Below are positions 1-6,512 of a stretch of DNA of 10,974 nt, one piece after another. How positions within the stretch are numbered: the stretch's first letter is position 1; every line of letters begins with the position of its first letter. The position numbers were made by a program, and so were the translations under genes. The notes beneath the pieces are model-generated. The model ran no database searches and was not told the DNA's origin. It saw nothing but the letters and a program-made list of their open reading frames with translations. Source of the stretch: Desulfarculus sp. (GTDB lineage: Bacteria > Desulfobacterota > Desulfarculia > Desulfarculales > Desulfarculaceae); the NCBI GenBank assembly GCA_020216625.1, contig JAIUYB010000038.1, positions 1 through 10,974 on the forward strand. The letters are read 5' to 3'.

Positions 1-975
1 GGCATGACCGCGCTGCCGCAGAAAGAAATCGAAAACCTCACGGCTGGTTTTTTGGGGGATGTAGCCGAACTCCTCCTTCAATCGGCGGTTGCTCAGCACT
101 GGCCGATAGCGCAGAAAGTTGACCTGCTCCGGGCCATACTGGGTCAGCTTCAGGCGGGCCAGGAGCCACAGCGCGGCCTTTAGCAGCCAGGCCGGGAGTG
201 GCAGGTAGGGCTTGCCCAGGATGGCGGCGATCTGGGGCATGGTCAACGCGCCGTCTCCGGCCAGGTTGTAGATGCCCTCGCTTTTCTCAAGAACTCCCTT
301 GACGATGGCGCCCACCACGTCCTGGTCCCAGATGAAGACGAAGGGGCTGTCCGAGCCGGCCACGCCCAGCACGAATTTCTTGTCGAACAGGGCGGTGATC
401 TGGTTGTTGGCGGTGGCACCCAGGATGGTGCCAGGGCGCAAGATCAGTTGGCGCAGCTCGGGGTGTCGTTCGCGCCATTGGGCCAGCATCTCCTCCACCT
501 GGCGCTTGTGGTCGGCGTAGGCGAACTCCACATTGCCTCGGATGGCGTCGGTTTCGTCGATCCAGGCCGGATTGTCGGGATAATAGCCATAGGCCGCGCC
601 GCTGCTGGTGTAGACGAAATGCCGCACCCCAGCGGCCAGGCAGGCTTCCAGGACGTTGCGGGTGCCTTCCACCTCCACCGCGTGGAGAAAAGCGCGGTCG
701 GGCTTGGGCCCGGGATTGACCACCGCCGCCAGGTGGACCAGGGTTCCCACCTCTTGTTGTCGCAGGATGGCGGCCAGGCCGGGGTCGCGGATGTCGCCCT
801 GGAGGTACTCCACCCCGGGGAGGCGCTGGCCGGGTTCGGGCAGGCGCAAGTCCAGGGCGGTGATGCGCCCTCTGCGGGCGGCCTGGCTGGCCAGGGCGGC
901 CACGGTCAGACGCCCCAGGTAGCCGCCCGCGCCGGTGATCAGGATGCCGGTGTTGGAGTTGGATGAAGTGCTCAT
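1..975 (-). CDS. NAD(P)-dependent extended SDR (epimerase/dehydratase family), C-terminus cut by window edge
   Basis: The frame is open from ATG at 975 to the first base, giving 325 residues with no stop in the window. The N-terminus has the Rossmann nucleotide-binding motif TGAGGYLG (residues 14-21). Further on are a VHLAAVVNPG strand, the YTSS active-site serine region (S124/S125) and the catalytic pair Y153-x3-K157 (YADHK). These place it in the extended short-chain dehydrogenase/reductase superfamily, which acts on NDP-sugars, sterol-like or other hydroxy/keto substrates in the cytoplasm. The C-terminal half has a WDQDVVGA segment and GIYNLAGDG, typical of the substrate domain of the NAD-dependent epimerase/dehydratase family. 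Its ATG overlaps the TGA of the transporter gene by 4 nt (ATGA), with GGAG upstream, so it is the fourth gene of the TetR-led operon and probably translationally coupled. Substrate cannot be assigned; oxidoreductase and epimerase are both possible. At 325 residues it is close to full family length. Confidence 0.88.
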   Translation of the reverse strand, partial: MSTSSNSNTGILITGAGGYLGRLTVAALASQAARRGRITALDLRLPEPGQRLPGVEYLQGDIRDPGLAAILRQQEVGTLVHLAAVVNPGPKPDRAFLHAVEVEGTRNVLEACLAAGVRHFVYTSSGAAYGYYPDNPAWIDETDAIRGNVEFAYADHKRQVEEMLAQWRERHPELRQLILRPGTILGATANNQITALFDKKFVLGVAGSDSPFVFIWDQDVVGAIVKGVLEKSEGIYNLAGDGALTMPQIAAILGKPYLPLPAWLLKAALWLLARLKLTQYGPEQVNFLRYRPVLSNRRLKEEFGYIPQKTSREVFDFFLRQRGHA

Positions 976-1901
976 TGCGCCAGCTCCACGATCTGGACCT
1001 GGGGCGGCCGGCGAGACCAATATAGGGAAACCGTCAGCCCGGAGATGATGTGCCAGATGCCCCACCAGGCGGCGATGATGGCCATGCCGCCCAGGCCGTC
1101 GAAGAAGTTGAAGGTCAGGATCAAACCCAGGGCCGAGTTCTGGATGCCGACCTCGATGGTGACGGCCCGCGTGTCGGCCGGAGCCAGACCCATCACCCGT
1201 CCCGCGCCATAGCCCACCATCAGGGCTAGGGCGTTGTGGAGCATGACCACGAAAACCACCAGGCCGATGACGTTGAGGAAGATGTCCCAATTGGCGCTCA
1301 GGGCCAGGGCCACCACCCCGATAAAGACGAAGAGGGCGAAGATCTTGAAGGGACCGCGAACCCGCTCCACCAGGCGCGGCCAGATCCGCGAAACCGTGAG
1401 CCCGCAGGCCAGGGGCACTCCCAGGATGAAGAAGATGGTCTCGAAAACGTCCATCGGATCCAGGCTGACGGCGCGCAAGATGGGGGCGGTGTCGGGATTG
1501 AGCGCCCCCCAGATCGACAGATTCAAAGGCGTCATGATCACCGCGATGGCGGTGGAGACCGCGGTCATGGAGATGGACAGGGCGGTGTTGCCCTTGGCCA
1601 GATAGGTCATCAGGTTCGAGAGATTGCCTCCCGGGCAGGAGCCGATGAGGATCATCCCCAGGGCCATGGATGGGTGCGGCCTTACCACCATGGTCAGGAG
1701 AAAGGTGAACATGGGCAATAGCACGAACTGAGCGATGAGACCCACCACCGGAGCCTTGGGCAAGCGTAGGATCCGCTTGAAGTCTTCGAGCTTCAGATCC
1801 AAGGACATGCCGAACATCATCAAGCCGATGACGATGTTCAGCGACATCAAGCCCGAAGGGTTGAAGTGCAGCCGGATTTGGTCGACCGCCGTCGTGTCCA
1901 T
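972..1901 (-). CDS. Bile acid:sodium symporter (BASS) family transporter
   Basis: This 309-residue protein is very hydrophobic, with about nine to ten predicted membrane helices. It carries hallmarks of the BASS/SBF family: a GSCPGGNLSN segment (residues 87-96), a following KGNTALSISMTAVST crossover-helix region (about 103-117), and TIEVGIQNSALGL (248-260). E250 and Q254 there match the ExxxQ sodium-site pattern of ASBT-like proteins. The family couples sodium entry to uptake of organic anions across the inner membrane. Characterised bacterial and plastid relatives carry bile acids, pantoate-type and other 2-oxo acids, or pyruvate. The start at 1901 is 1 nt after the TGA of the ThDP enzyme gene and is preceded by GGAGG. 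The 3' end overlaps the SDR gene by 4 nt. Placement directly after a ThDP enzyme suggests it imports that enzyme's substrate, or exports its product; this is inference. Family assignment is firm, substrate unknown. Confidence 0.93.
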   Translation of the reverse strand: MDTTAVDQIRLHFNPSGLMSLNIVIGLMMFGMSLDLKLEDFKRILRLPKAPVVGLIAQFVLLPMFTFLLTMVVRPHPSMALGMILIGSCPGGNLSNLMTYLAKGNTALSISMTAVSTAIAVIMTPLNLSIWGALNPDTAPILRAVSLDPMDVFETIFFILGVPLACGLTVSRIWPRLVERVRGPFKIFALFVFIGVVALALSANWDIFLNVIGLVVFVVMLHNALALMVGYGAGRVMGLAPADTRAVTIEVGIQNSALGLILTFNFFDGLGGMAIIAAWWGIWHIISGLTVSLYWSRRPPQVQIVELAQ

Positions 1902-1902
1902 G

Positions 1903-3645
1903 TCACCTCCCCTTGGGCTCCTGGTGCATCTTTTTGAAATGGAGCAGGCCCGGAACCCACATGTGCTTGACCGGGTCCACGTCCACCTGAATCACCGAAC
2001 ACTTGCCCGCGGCCTGGCAGCGCTCCAGGGCCGGCCTGAGTTCGTCGGGCGAGGATACCCGCTCGCCATGTCCGCCCATGGCCTCGGCCAGCTTGTCCCA
2101 CTGGATCTCGCCCAACTCGGTGTTCACCGTCTCGCCCGGGTCCAGGGTCTTTTTCAGCATCATCTTCCAAGGCTTGAGCATGAAGCTCTGGTTGATCTTG
2201 ACCATGCCCCACTGGCGGTCGGCGCAGACCAGGAAGATGGGCTTGAGGTTGTTGCGCACGGCGGTCTCGATCTCCTGGGGATGGAAACCCATGGCCCCGT
2301 CGCCGATGATGCAGTAGACCGGATGGTCTGGCCGGGCCACCGCCGCCCCCAGGGCCTGGCCCACGCCCGCGCCGAGATGGCCCATGTGGTTGGTGGTCAG
2401 CAGGGTGTTGGGAACCTTGACCTGGTGGAAGAAATTGGCCCAGACAGCGCAGTTGCCGCCGTCGAAGACCGCCACCGCCTCGGGCGGGAAGAACTCGGCG
2501 CAGATGCGGGCCACATGCCCGGTGAGCATAGGTGAACCGCGGTCCTTGAGGCGCTCGTCCAGCTTGGCCCGGTCCGCGTCGCGGGTCTGAGCCAGCTTGG
2601 CCACCAGTTCGCGCCGGGCGGGACTGGCCTTGACCTCGCCCAGCGCGGCGATCAGCTGGCGCAGGAAGACCCTGATGTCGGCCTGCACCGCCAGGTCCAC
2701 CCGGCGAGTGCGGCCCAGGGCGGTCTCGTCGAGGTCCACCTGGATCATCTTTTGGTTGGCGGGCAGGGCCCAGTTGGGGGCCTTGCCCCACCAATCGGTT
2801 TCGCCCAGGCGCGCGCCCAGGCACAACACCGCGTCGGCCTGGTTGCGCAGCTCGTTGCAGGCCACGATGTGCACCATGGGCCAGGCCAGGGGATCGGTCT
2901 CGGCCAGCGCCCCCCGCGCCGCCCAGGAGGTGGTGACCGGGGCGTGGAGCAGGTGGGCCAACTCGGCCAGCTCCCCGCAGGCGTCGGCGTGGATGACGCC
3001 GCTGCCGGCGTGGATCAGGGGCAGTTTGGCCTGGGCGAGCATGGCCGCCGCGCGCTCCACCAGGTCCGGCGCGGGGTGGATGGGGTCCTGGCGGCGGTAC
3101 TGGTGAGCCTGCCAGATCGGGGGCTCGTCGGTCTTGCCGTTGAACAGAGTCTCGGGCACGTCCAGATGAACCACGCCGGGACGGCCGCAGTAGCACTGGC
3201 GCAGGGCTTGGCGCATCAGCTCCGGGATGCGGTCGAAGCTGCTGGCCCAGGCCGACCATTTGGCCATTTTGCCGATGACACCCACCTGATCGAAGATCTG
3301 GTAGGCTCCGCCCCGGTCGGGATAGGAGATGTTGGGCCGGCGGGAGCTGGTGATCAAAAGCACCCGGTTGCCCTCGGCCTGCTCCACCGCCACGCCCGAA
3401 AGGGCGTTGGCCACCCCCGGACCGTTGGAGGCGATGCAGACTCCCAGCTTGCCGGTCAGGCGGGCGTAGGCCCCGGCCATGTGCACGGCGATGGTCTCGT
3501 GGCGTGGGGTGATCAAACGGATGCCGTTGGGGGCGAAGTTCACGAAGAGTTGGGTGTAAGTGCCGTCGATGATGCCGAAGACGCGTTCCACGCCTTCCTG
3601 CTTCAGCATCTGGCTCAGGATTGCACCGCCGGTGGTCTGGGACAC
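1903..3645 (-). CDS. ThDP-dependent enzyme, acetolactate synthase-like superfamily
   Basis: The protein has 580 residues, the usual length for three-domain ThDP enzymes (PYR about 1-170, central about 190-330, PP about 370-560). I chose GTG at 3645 because AGAGGAGG lies 8 nt upstream and it begins 1 nt after the regulator's stop. An open frame extends to 3705, but only inside the tetR gene. The PYR domain opens with the usual GVERVFGI strand and has the RHE segment with E50, matching the ThDP-activating glutamate. It continues with AVHMAGAYAR and a SNGPGVANA loop. The PP domain has GDG at 448-450 (D449) followed by the expected helix. However, the Mg-ligand Asn found 27 residues after the Asp in yeast acetolactate synthase is Asp here (D476, in CADRQWGM). 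Such enzymes decarboxylate or ligate 2-oxo acids, or act on oxalyl-CoA-like substrates. The exact reaction is not determined. It is probably not biosynthetic acetolactate synthase, because no small subunit or ilv gene is adjacent. Confidence 0.9.
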   Translation of the reverse strand: MSQTTGGAILSQMLKQEGVERVFGIIDGTYTQLFVNFAPNGIRLITPRHETIAVHMAGAYARLTGKLGVCIASNGPGVANALSGVAVEQAEGNRVLLITSSRRPNISYPDRGGAYQIFDQVGVIGKMAKWSAWASSFDRIPELMRQALRQCYCGRPGVVHLDVPETLFNGKTDEPPIWQAHQYRRQDPIHPAPDLVERAAAMLAQAKLPLIHAGSGVIHADACGELAELAHLLHAPVTTSWAARGALAETDPLAWPMVHIVACNELRNQADAVLCLGARLGETDWWGKAPNWALPANQKMIQVDLDETALGRTRRVDLAVQADIRVFLRQLIAALGEVKASPARRELVAKLAQTRDADRAKLDERLKDRGSPMLTGHVARICAEFFPPEAVAVFDGGNCAVWANFFHQVKVPNTLLTTNHMGHLGAGVGQALGAAVARPDHPVYCIIGDGAMGFHPQEIETAVRNNLKPIFLVCADRQWGMVKINQSFMLKPWKMMLKKTLDPGETVNTELGEIQWDKLAEAMGGHGERVSSPDELRPALERCQAAGKCSVIQVDVDPVKHMWVPGLLHFKKMHQEPKGR

Positions 3646-3646
3646 C

Positions 3647-4354
3647 TTACTTCCTCCTCTGCCTGGTTGCGCGCGGTGTGGGGGCCGGGACCGGCTGTTG
3701 GCCATGGCCTGGCTTCAGGAAACCGTGGATGAGGTTTATGGTGCGGGTCAGGCGGTCCTCGATGGACTCGCCGTCCAGGGCGCCCTTGATGTCCAGGTAT
3801 TCGGCCATGCGGATCTTGAAGTGGGGCGACACCAGGGACACCATGAAAATGATGTAGACGCTGTTGATCAAAAACGCGGTGAGGTTTACATCCAGGTCGG
3901 GCCTGACCAGACCTTGCTTGATGCTCTTCTTGATCTGGCGCTTGAGGTGATTGGCCGTGTATTTCTCCACGCTGCGCGAGATCTTCTGAGCGAATCGCTC
4001 CATGCCCGCGCTGGAGATGTTCAGGTACAACGAGACGTATTCCGGGTGCTCCAGGGCGAAGGCCACCCCGCTGCGGAAGATGTGCTCCACCTGCTGGAAG
4101 ATGTCCCAGCCCGGATCGATGCCGCCATAGACCGCCTCCCGCGAGCGCGCCAGGGCGTGGCGGCAGACGTGGAAATACAGCTCATCTTTTGATTTGAAGT
4201 AGTTGTATAGCGAGCCCTTGGCCACGCCGGCCCGAGCGGCCAACTCGGCCATGTCGGTCTGGTTTAGGCCGCGCTCGGCGAAAAGTTTGGCGGCCTGATC
4301 CAGGACACGGGCGCGTTTCTCATCCGAGATCAGGTTGAAGGTCTCTTTGGGCAT
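3647..4354 (-). CDS. TetR/AcrR-family transcriptional regulator
   Basis: This 235-residue protein has an N-terminal TetR helix-turn-helix. A helix with AAKLFAERG (residues 21-29) is followed by TDMAELAARAGVAKGSLYNYF (33-53) and KSKDEL, which is the family signature. The remaining alpha-helical part (about 70-205) would be the ligand-binding and dimerisation domain, too variable to predict the effector. It ends in a Pro/Arg-rich basic tail. The ATG at 4354 has GGAG 6 nt upstream. It is the first gene of the operon and sits just behind a promoter with an overlapping palindrome, which suggests repression of itself and the downstream ThDP enzyme, transporter and SDR until an inducer (perhaps the transported acid or its CoA ester) binds. 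Its TAA ends 1 nt before the GTG of the ThDP enzyme. Confidence 0.95.
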   Translation of the reverse strand: MPKETFNLISDEKRARVLDQAAKLFAERGLNQTDMAELAARAGVAKGSLYNYFKSKDELYFHVCRHALARSREAVYGGIDPGWDIFQQVEHIFRSGVAFALEHPEYVSLYLNISSAGMERFAQKISRSVEKYTANHLKRQIKKSIKQGLVRPDLDVNLTAFLINSVYIIFMVSLVSPHFKIRMAEYLDIKGALDGESIEDRLTRTINLIHGFLKPGHGQQPVPAPTPRATRQRRK

Positions 4355-4366
4355 GCTTCGCTCCGC

Positions 4367-4384
4367 TGACTGGACGGTCAGTCA
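4367..4384. promoter_or_regulatory. Candidate TetR operator (18-bp inverted repeat)
   Basis: The sequence TGACTGGACGGTCAGTCA has perfect 6-bp arms TGACTG/CAGTCA around a partly symmetric centre. It lies 12 nt upstream of the tetR ATG and immediately downstream of the predicted -10 box, covering the expected transcription start. Size, symmetry and position fit a TetR-family autoregulatory operator. Assignment to this regulator is inference from adjacency. Confidence 0.72.
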
Positions 4385-4386
4385 AG

Positions 4387-4416
4387 ATTCTATTGAAATG
4401 GCGTTTCACTAGTCAA
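4387..4416 (-). promoter_or_regulatory. Sigma-70-type promoter of the tetR-ThDP-BASS-SDR operon
   Basis: Read on the minus strand, a -35 box TTGACT (4411-4416) is separated by 18 nt from a -10 box TAGAAT (4387-4392). Both match the consensus at 5 of 6 positions. The predicted start, around 4380, falls within the adjacent inverted repeat, so bound repressor would block initiation. The stretch is visibly more AT-rich than its surroundings. Confidence 0.65.
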
Positions 4417-4570
4417 GGCCAAAAAACTATGCGGTGATAGCTGGTGGCGAAAGGCCGGCGGGCCGCCATCGAGACAACCCACCGTGGTCCACCAAGCTGA
4501 TTGGATGGAAAGATTGCTGGCCGTCGGCGGGCGTGGGCCGCTTGAGGGACCGCCTCCCAGCAGACATCCT

Positions 4571-4602
4571 GGTCCGGCCAAGGCCGGTGCCTCGGCCGGA
4601 TC
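4571..4602 (-). terminator. Hairpin after the flavin reductase gene (possible terminator, no U-tract)
   Basis: A strong stem-loop sits 15 nt beyond the flavin reductase stop. TCCGGCC pairs with GGCCGGA, then one A/C mismatch, then AGGC/GCCT around a CGGT loop, with weak extension outward. No T-run follows on either strand, so it is not a classic intrinsic terminator; it could stabilise the 3' end or assist factor-dependent termination. The rest of the roughly 200-nt gap (4417-4616) shows no convincing gene. Confidence 0.4.
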
Positions 4603-4616
4603 AGGCATGCGAAAAA

Positions 4617-5183
4617 CTAGACGGACTTGCCGATGGCGAAAGCCTTGCCGATGGATTGGCCCACCGCGAAGTACTCCCGCACCTCTGGGGCGAAGACAAA
4701 GGGCGCCAGCTTGGTCATGTCGGGCCGGCCCTGGGCGTCCAGGACCGCGGTATCGGCCTTGAGATCAACGATCTCGCCCACGAACATGGTGTGCAGGCCC
4801 AGCTCCACCACCTGGGCCAGGCGACATTCGGCCACCAGGGGGAACTCGGCCGCGTAGGGGGCGTCCACCACCTGGCTGGCCTGCGGGGTTAACCCGGTGG
4901 CCTGGAACTTGTCCCGGTCCCGGCCCGAGACCATGCCGACGTAATCCGCCTCCCGAGCCTGGGAGACGGATGGCGCGCTCAAGGTGAAGGCCTTGCGGGC
5001 GATGATGTTTCCATGGCTGTAGGTGGCCTTGCGCAGGGAGACGTTGAGGCAGGGCGGTTTGGAACAACAGATGCCGCACCAGGCGGCGGTCATCAGGTTG
5101 GGCTTGCCTTGGGCGTCATAGCTTCCCACCACCCAGACCGGAGTGGGGAACATCATGGGTTTGGCTCCCAGACTTTGCAGCAT
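4617..5183 (-). CDS. Flavoredoxin-like flavin reductase family protein (FMN-binding split barrel)
   Basis: This 188-residue protein is in the size range of flavoredoxin and related flavin reductases. Recognisable segments are SLGAKPMMFPTPVWVVGSYD (4-23), NLMTAAWCGICCSKPPCLNVSLR (29-51) and SHGNI, which line the FMN site. SGRDRDKF, VDAPYAAEFPL and the GLHTMFVGEI strand follow. It strongly resembles the FMN-binding flavoredoxins of sulfate reducers such as Desulfovibrio, which shuttle electrons between ferredoxin/NAD(P)H-linked donors and acceptors. Cys36, Cys39, Cys40 and Cys45 cluster near the flavin region. I chose ATG at 5183 because AGAGGAG lies just upstream. The in-frame ATG at 5222 has no good ribosome site and would put a hairpin inside the coding region. 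The gene stands alone, divergent from the bd-like operon. Its physiological partner is not shown by the context. Confidence 0.9.
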   Translation of the reverse strand: MLQSLGAKPMMFPTPVWVVGSYDAQGKPNLMTAAWCGICCSKPPCLNVSLRKATYSHGNIIARKAFTLSAPSVSQAREADYVGMVSGRDRDKFQATGLTPQASQVVDAPYAAEFPLVAECRLAQVVELGLHTMFVGEIVDLKADTAVLDAQGRPDMTKLAPFVFAPEVREYFAVGQSIGKAFAIGKSV

Positions 5184-5199
5184 CGGCGCACTCCTCTCG

Positions 5200-5216
5200 C
5201 CGACCTTGGGGGTCGG
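5200..5216 (-). repeat. Small perfect hairpin in the flavin reductase leader
   Basis: CCGACC and GGTCGG form a perfect 6-bp stem around a 5-nt loop, 16 nt upstream of the chosen ATG and just ahead of the AGAGGAG ribosome site. It could modulate translation or mRNA stability; it may also be chance in GC-rich DNA. Confidence 0.4.
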
Positions 5217-5231
5217 TGGCATCCATTAAGC

Positions 5232-5243
5232 CGTTTCGAAACG
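5232..5243. promoter_or_regulatory. 12-bp perfect palindrome upstream of the flavin reductase gene
   Basis: CGTTTCGAAACG is a perfect palindrome 48 nt upstream of the flavin reductase ATG, in the divergent intergenic region. Its position fits an operator for a dimeric regulator. No regulator can be named, and no convincing -35/-10 pair was seen next to it on the minus strand. Confidence 0.35.
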
Positions 5244-5307
5244 AGCCGTCCTTCCAACAATCGTCTTATCATCCAGAGTACAACGGCCTTGGCGACGGAT
5301 CCAGCGC

Positions 5308-5317
5308 GATAATTATC
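5308..5317. promoter_or_regulatory. AT-rich 10-bp palindrome in the divergent intergenic region
   Basis: GATAATTATC is a perfect palindrome in an otherwise GC-rich spacer, roughly midway between the two divergent genes. It resembles a half of the GATAAT/ATTATC arrays seen in Fur-type boxes but is only half the usual length. Listed as a possible regulator site, not an identified one. Confidence 0.25.
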
Positions 5318-5349
5318 AATTTCGGCCCGCCGGAAGGCAATCCACGACC

Positions 5350-5381
5350 TTGTTTTTCTGAAAAGTGAAGGATGCTAGACT
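5350..5381 (+). promoter_or_regulatory. Weak candidate promoter for the bd-like/multiheme operon
   Basis: TTGTTT (5350-5355) and TAGACT (5376-5381) resemble -35 and -10 boxes, but the 20-nt spacing is too long for a strong sigma-70 promoter. A TTTTCTGAAAA mini-palindrome (5354-5364) overlaps it, perhaps an anaerobic-regulator site. No other better pair was seen before the ATG at 5436. Confidence 0.22.
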
Positions 5382-5435
5382 AAAGGTCATGTCAAGGCGT
5401 CGCAAATGCTCCAAGACACACAAGGGGGAGCCAAA

Positions 5436-6509
5436 ATGGATCCAGCTGGCCTGATCCCGGCGGCCGATTCGATCCCGATCGCGGCGGGATGGTTCCGTTT
5501 GTTGCTCTCGGCGAGCTTCATCTTGCACCTGCTGGCCATGAACGTCATGCTGGGCGGGGCAATGATTGCCTTGGCGCAAGCCGTGAAAGGCGCGGGCCAA
5601 CAAGGCGCTTTGTCGCCCGAACATGCCATCGCCGCGAAGCTGCCGTTCACCATAGCCCTGACCGTGAACCTGGGCGTGCCTCCACTTTTGTTTCTCCAGG
5701 TGCTGTATGGCAACCTGCTCTATACCAGCGCGGTTGTGATGGCCGCTTGGTGGCTGTCGATTTTCCTTTTGGCCATGGCCGCTTATTACGCTGCCTATGT
5801 CTATGACTTCAAGTTCGCGGTCTTGGGTTGGGTCCGGACCCTGGTCATCGGGCTGGCGGTGCTCTGCCTGCTGGTGGTGGCCTTTGTTTTCAGCAACAGC
5901 ATGACCCTGATGCTCAAGCCTCCGGCCTGGACCGCCTATTTCGGCAACCCCCACGGCACCCACTGGAACCTGGCCGAGCCCACCCTCTGGCCGCGCTATC
6001 TGCATTTTGTGTTGGCCTCCCTGGCGGTGGGAGGATTGGGGCTGGCGGGGCTGGGATCCTGGCGGCGCCGGCGAGGCGATACGGGCGGCAAGGAGTTGGT
6101 TCGCGTGGGCCTGGATTGGTTCATCTGGGGGACGCTGGCCCAGATGGCCGCTGGCCTCTGGTTCCTGCTGAGCCTGCCTCAGGAGATCATGCTGCTGTTC
6201 CTTGGAGGGAGCGGCCCGCACACCGCCCTGCTCTGGCTGGGAGTGGCCATGGGGGTCTCCGCCCTGGTGCTGGCCAGCAAGAGTCGGGTGCCGCTGGCCC
6301 TGGCCGCGACCATGGCCACGGTGGTCCTGATGGCGCTCACCCGCGATCTCTTGCGTTCGGCCTACTTAAAGCCCTTCTTCGACCCGGAAAGCCTGACCGT
6401 CACCGGCCAGGCATCACCGGCCCTGGTTTTCCTGGCGGCCCTGATCGTCGGTTCGATCCTGATCTTCTGGCTGTTGCGCCTGGCCGTCGGCGCGGGAAAG
6501 GAGTCCTAG
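5436..6509 (+). CDS. Cytochrome bd-superfamily membrane subunit (CydA-like, heme-binding)
   Basis: This 357-residue integral membrane protein has about nine predicted helices (near 20-47, 70-95, 100-123, 130-153, 186-208, 222-243, 252-270, 278-298, 324-348). I chose ATG at 5436 because GGGGGAG lies 6-7 nt upstream; an in-frame ATG at 5406 lacks a ribosome site. The helix pattern resembles CydA more than CydB. H31 in the first helix (FILHLLAMNVMLGGA) aligns by eye with E. coli CydA His19. SNSMTLMLKPPAW resembles the CydA segment after helix 4. H190 in PRYLHFVLASLAVGG resembles the His186 heme b558 helix. The large quinol-binding Q-loop of canonical CydA is absent. It is followed 3 nt later by a CydA-like/multiheme fusion, so the two probably form a heterodimeric membrane complex that passes electrons between the quinol pool and c-hemes. 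Alignment is by eye, so the superfamily call is stronger than the residue assignments. Confidence 0.72.
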   Translation: MDPAGLIPAADSIPIAAGWFRLLLSASFILHLLAMNVMLGGAMIALAQAVKGAGQQGALSPEHAIAAKLPFTIALTVNLGVPPLLFLQVLYGNLLYTSAVVMAAWWLSIFLLAMAAYYAAYVYDFKFAVLGWVRTLVIGLAVLCLLVVAFVFSNSMTLMLKPPAWTAYFGNPHGTHWNLAEPTLWPRYLHFVLASLAVGGLGLAGLGSWRRRRGDTGGKELVRVGLDWFIWGTLAQMAAGLWFLLSLPQEIMLLFLGGSGPHTALLWLGVAMGVSALVLASKSRVPLALAATMATVVLMALTRDLLRSAYLKPFFDPESLTVTGQASPALVFLAALIVGSILIFWLLRLAVGAGKES

Positions 6510-6512
6510 GCC

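Noticed and set aside
1847..3259. Long (470-codon) minus-strand open frame overlapping the ThDP enzyme
   Set aside because: Its Gly/Arg/Pro/Ala-rich translation is the out-of-frame shadow of the real ThDP gene, which has clear domain motifs in the other frame.
3643..3705. N-terminal extension of the ThDP enzyme from an ATG at 3705
   Set aside because: The extension is Arg/Ser/Pro-rich, lies wholly inside tetR, and lacks a ribosome site. The GTG at 3645 has an excellent AGGAGG and starts exactly where the family begins.
4390..4608. 72-codon minus-strand open frame between tetR and the flavin reductase gene
   Set aside because: It overlaps the tetR promoter and the GC hairpin, has no good ribosome site, and its Pro/Gly/Ser-rich translation looks like GC-rich non-coding sequence.
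5316..6221. 301-codon minus-strand frame opposite the first bd-like gene
   Set aside because: The translation is Gln/His/Arg-rich and low complexity, antisense to a membrane protein with clear helices, with no recognisable domain.
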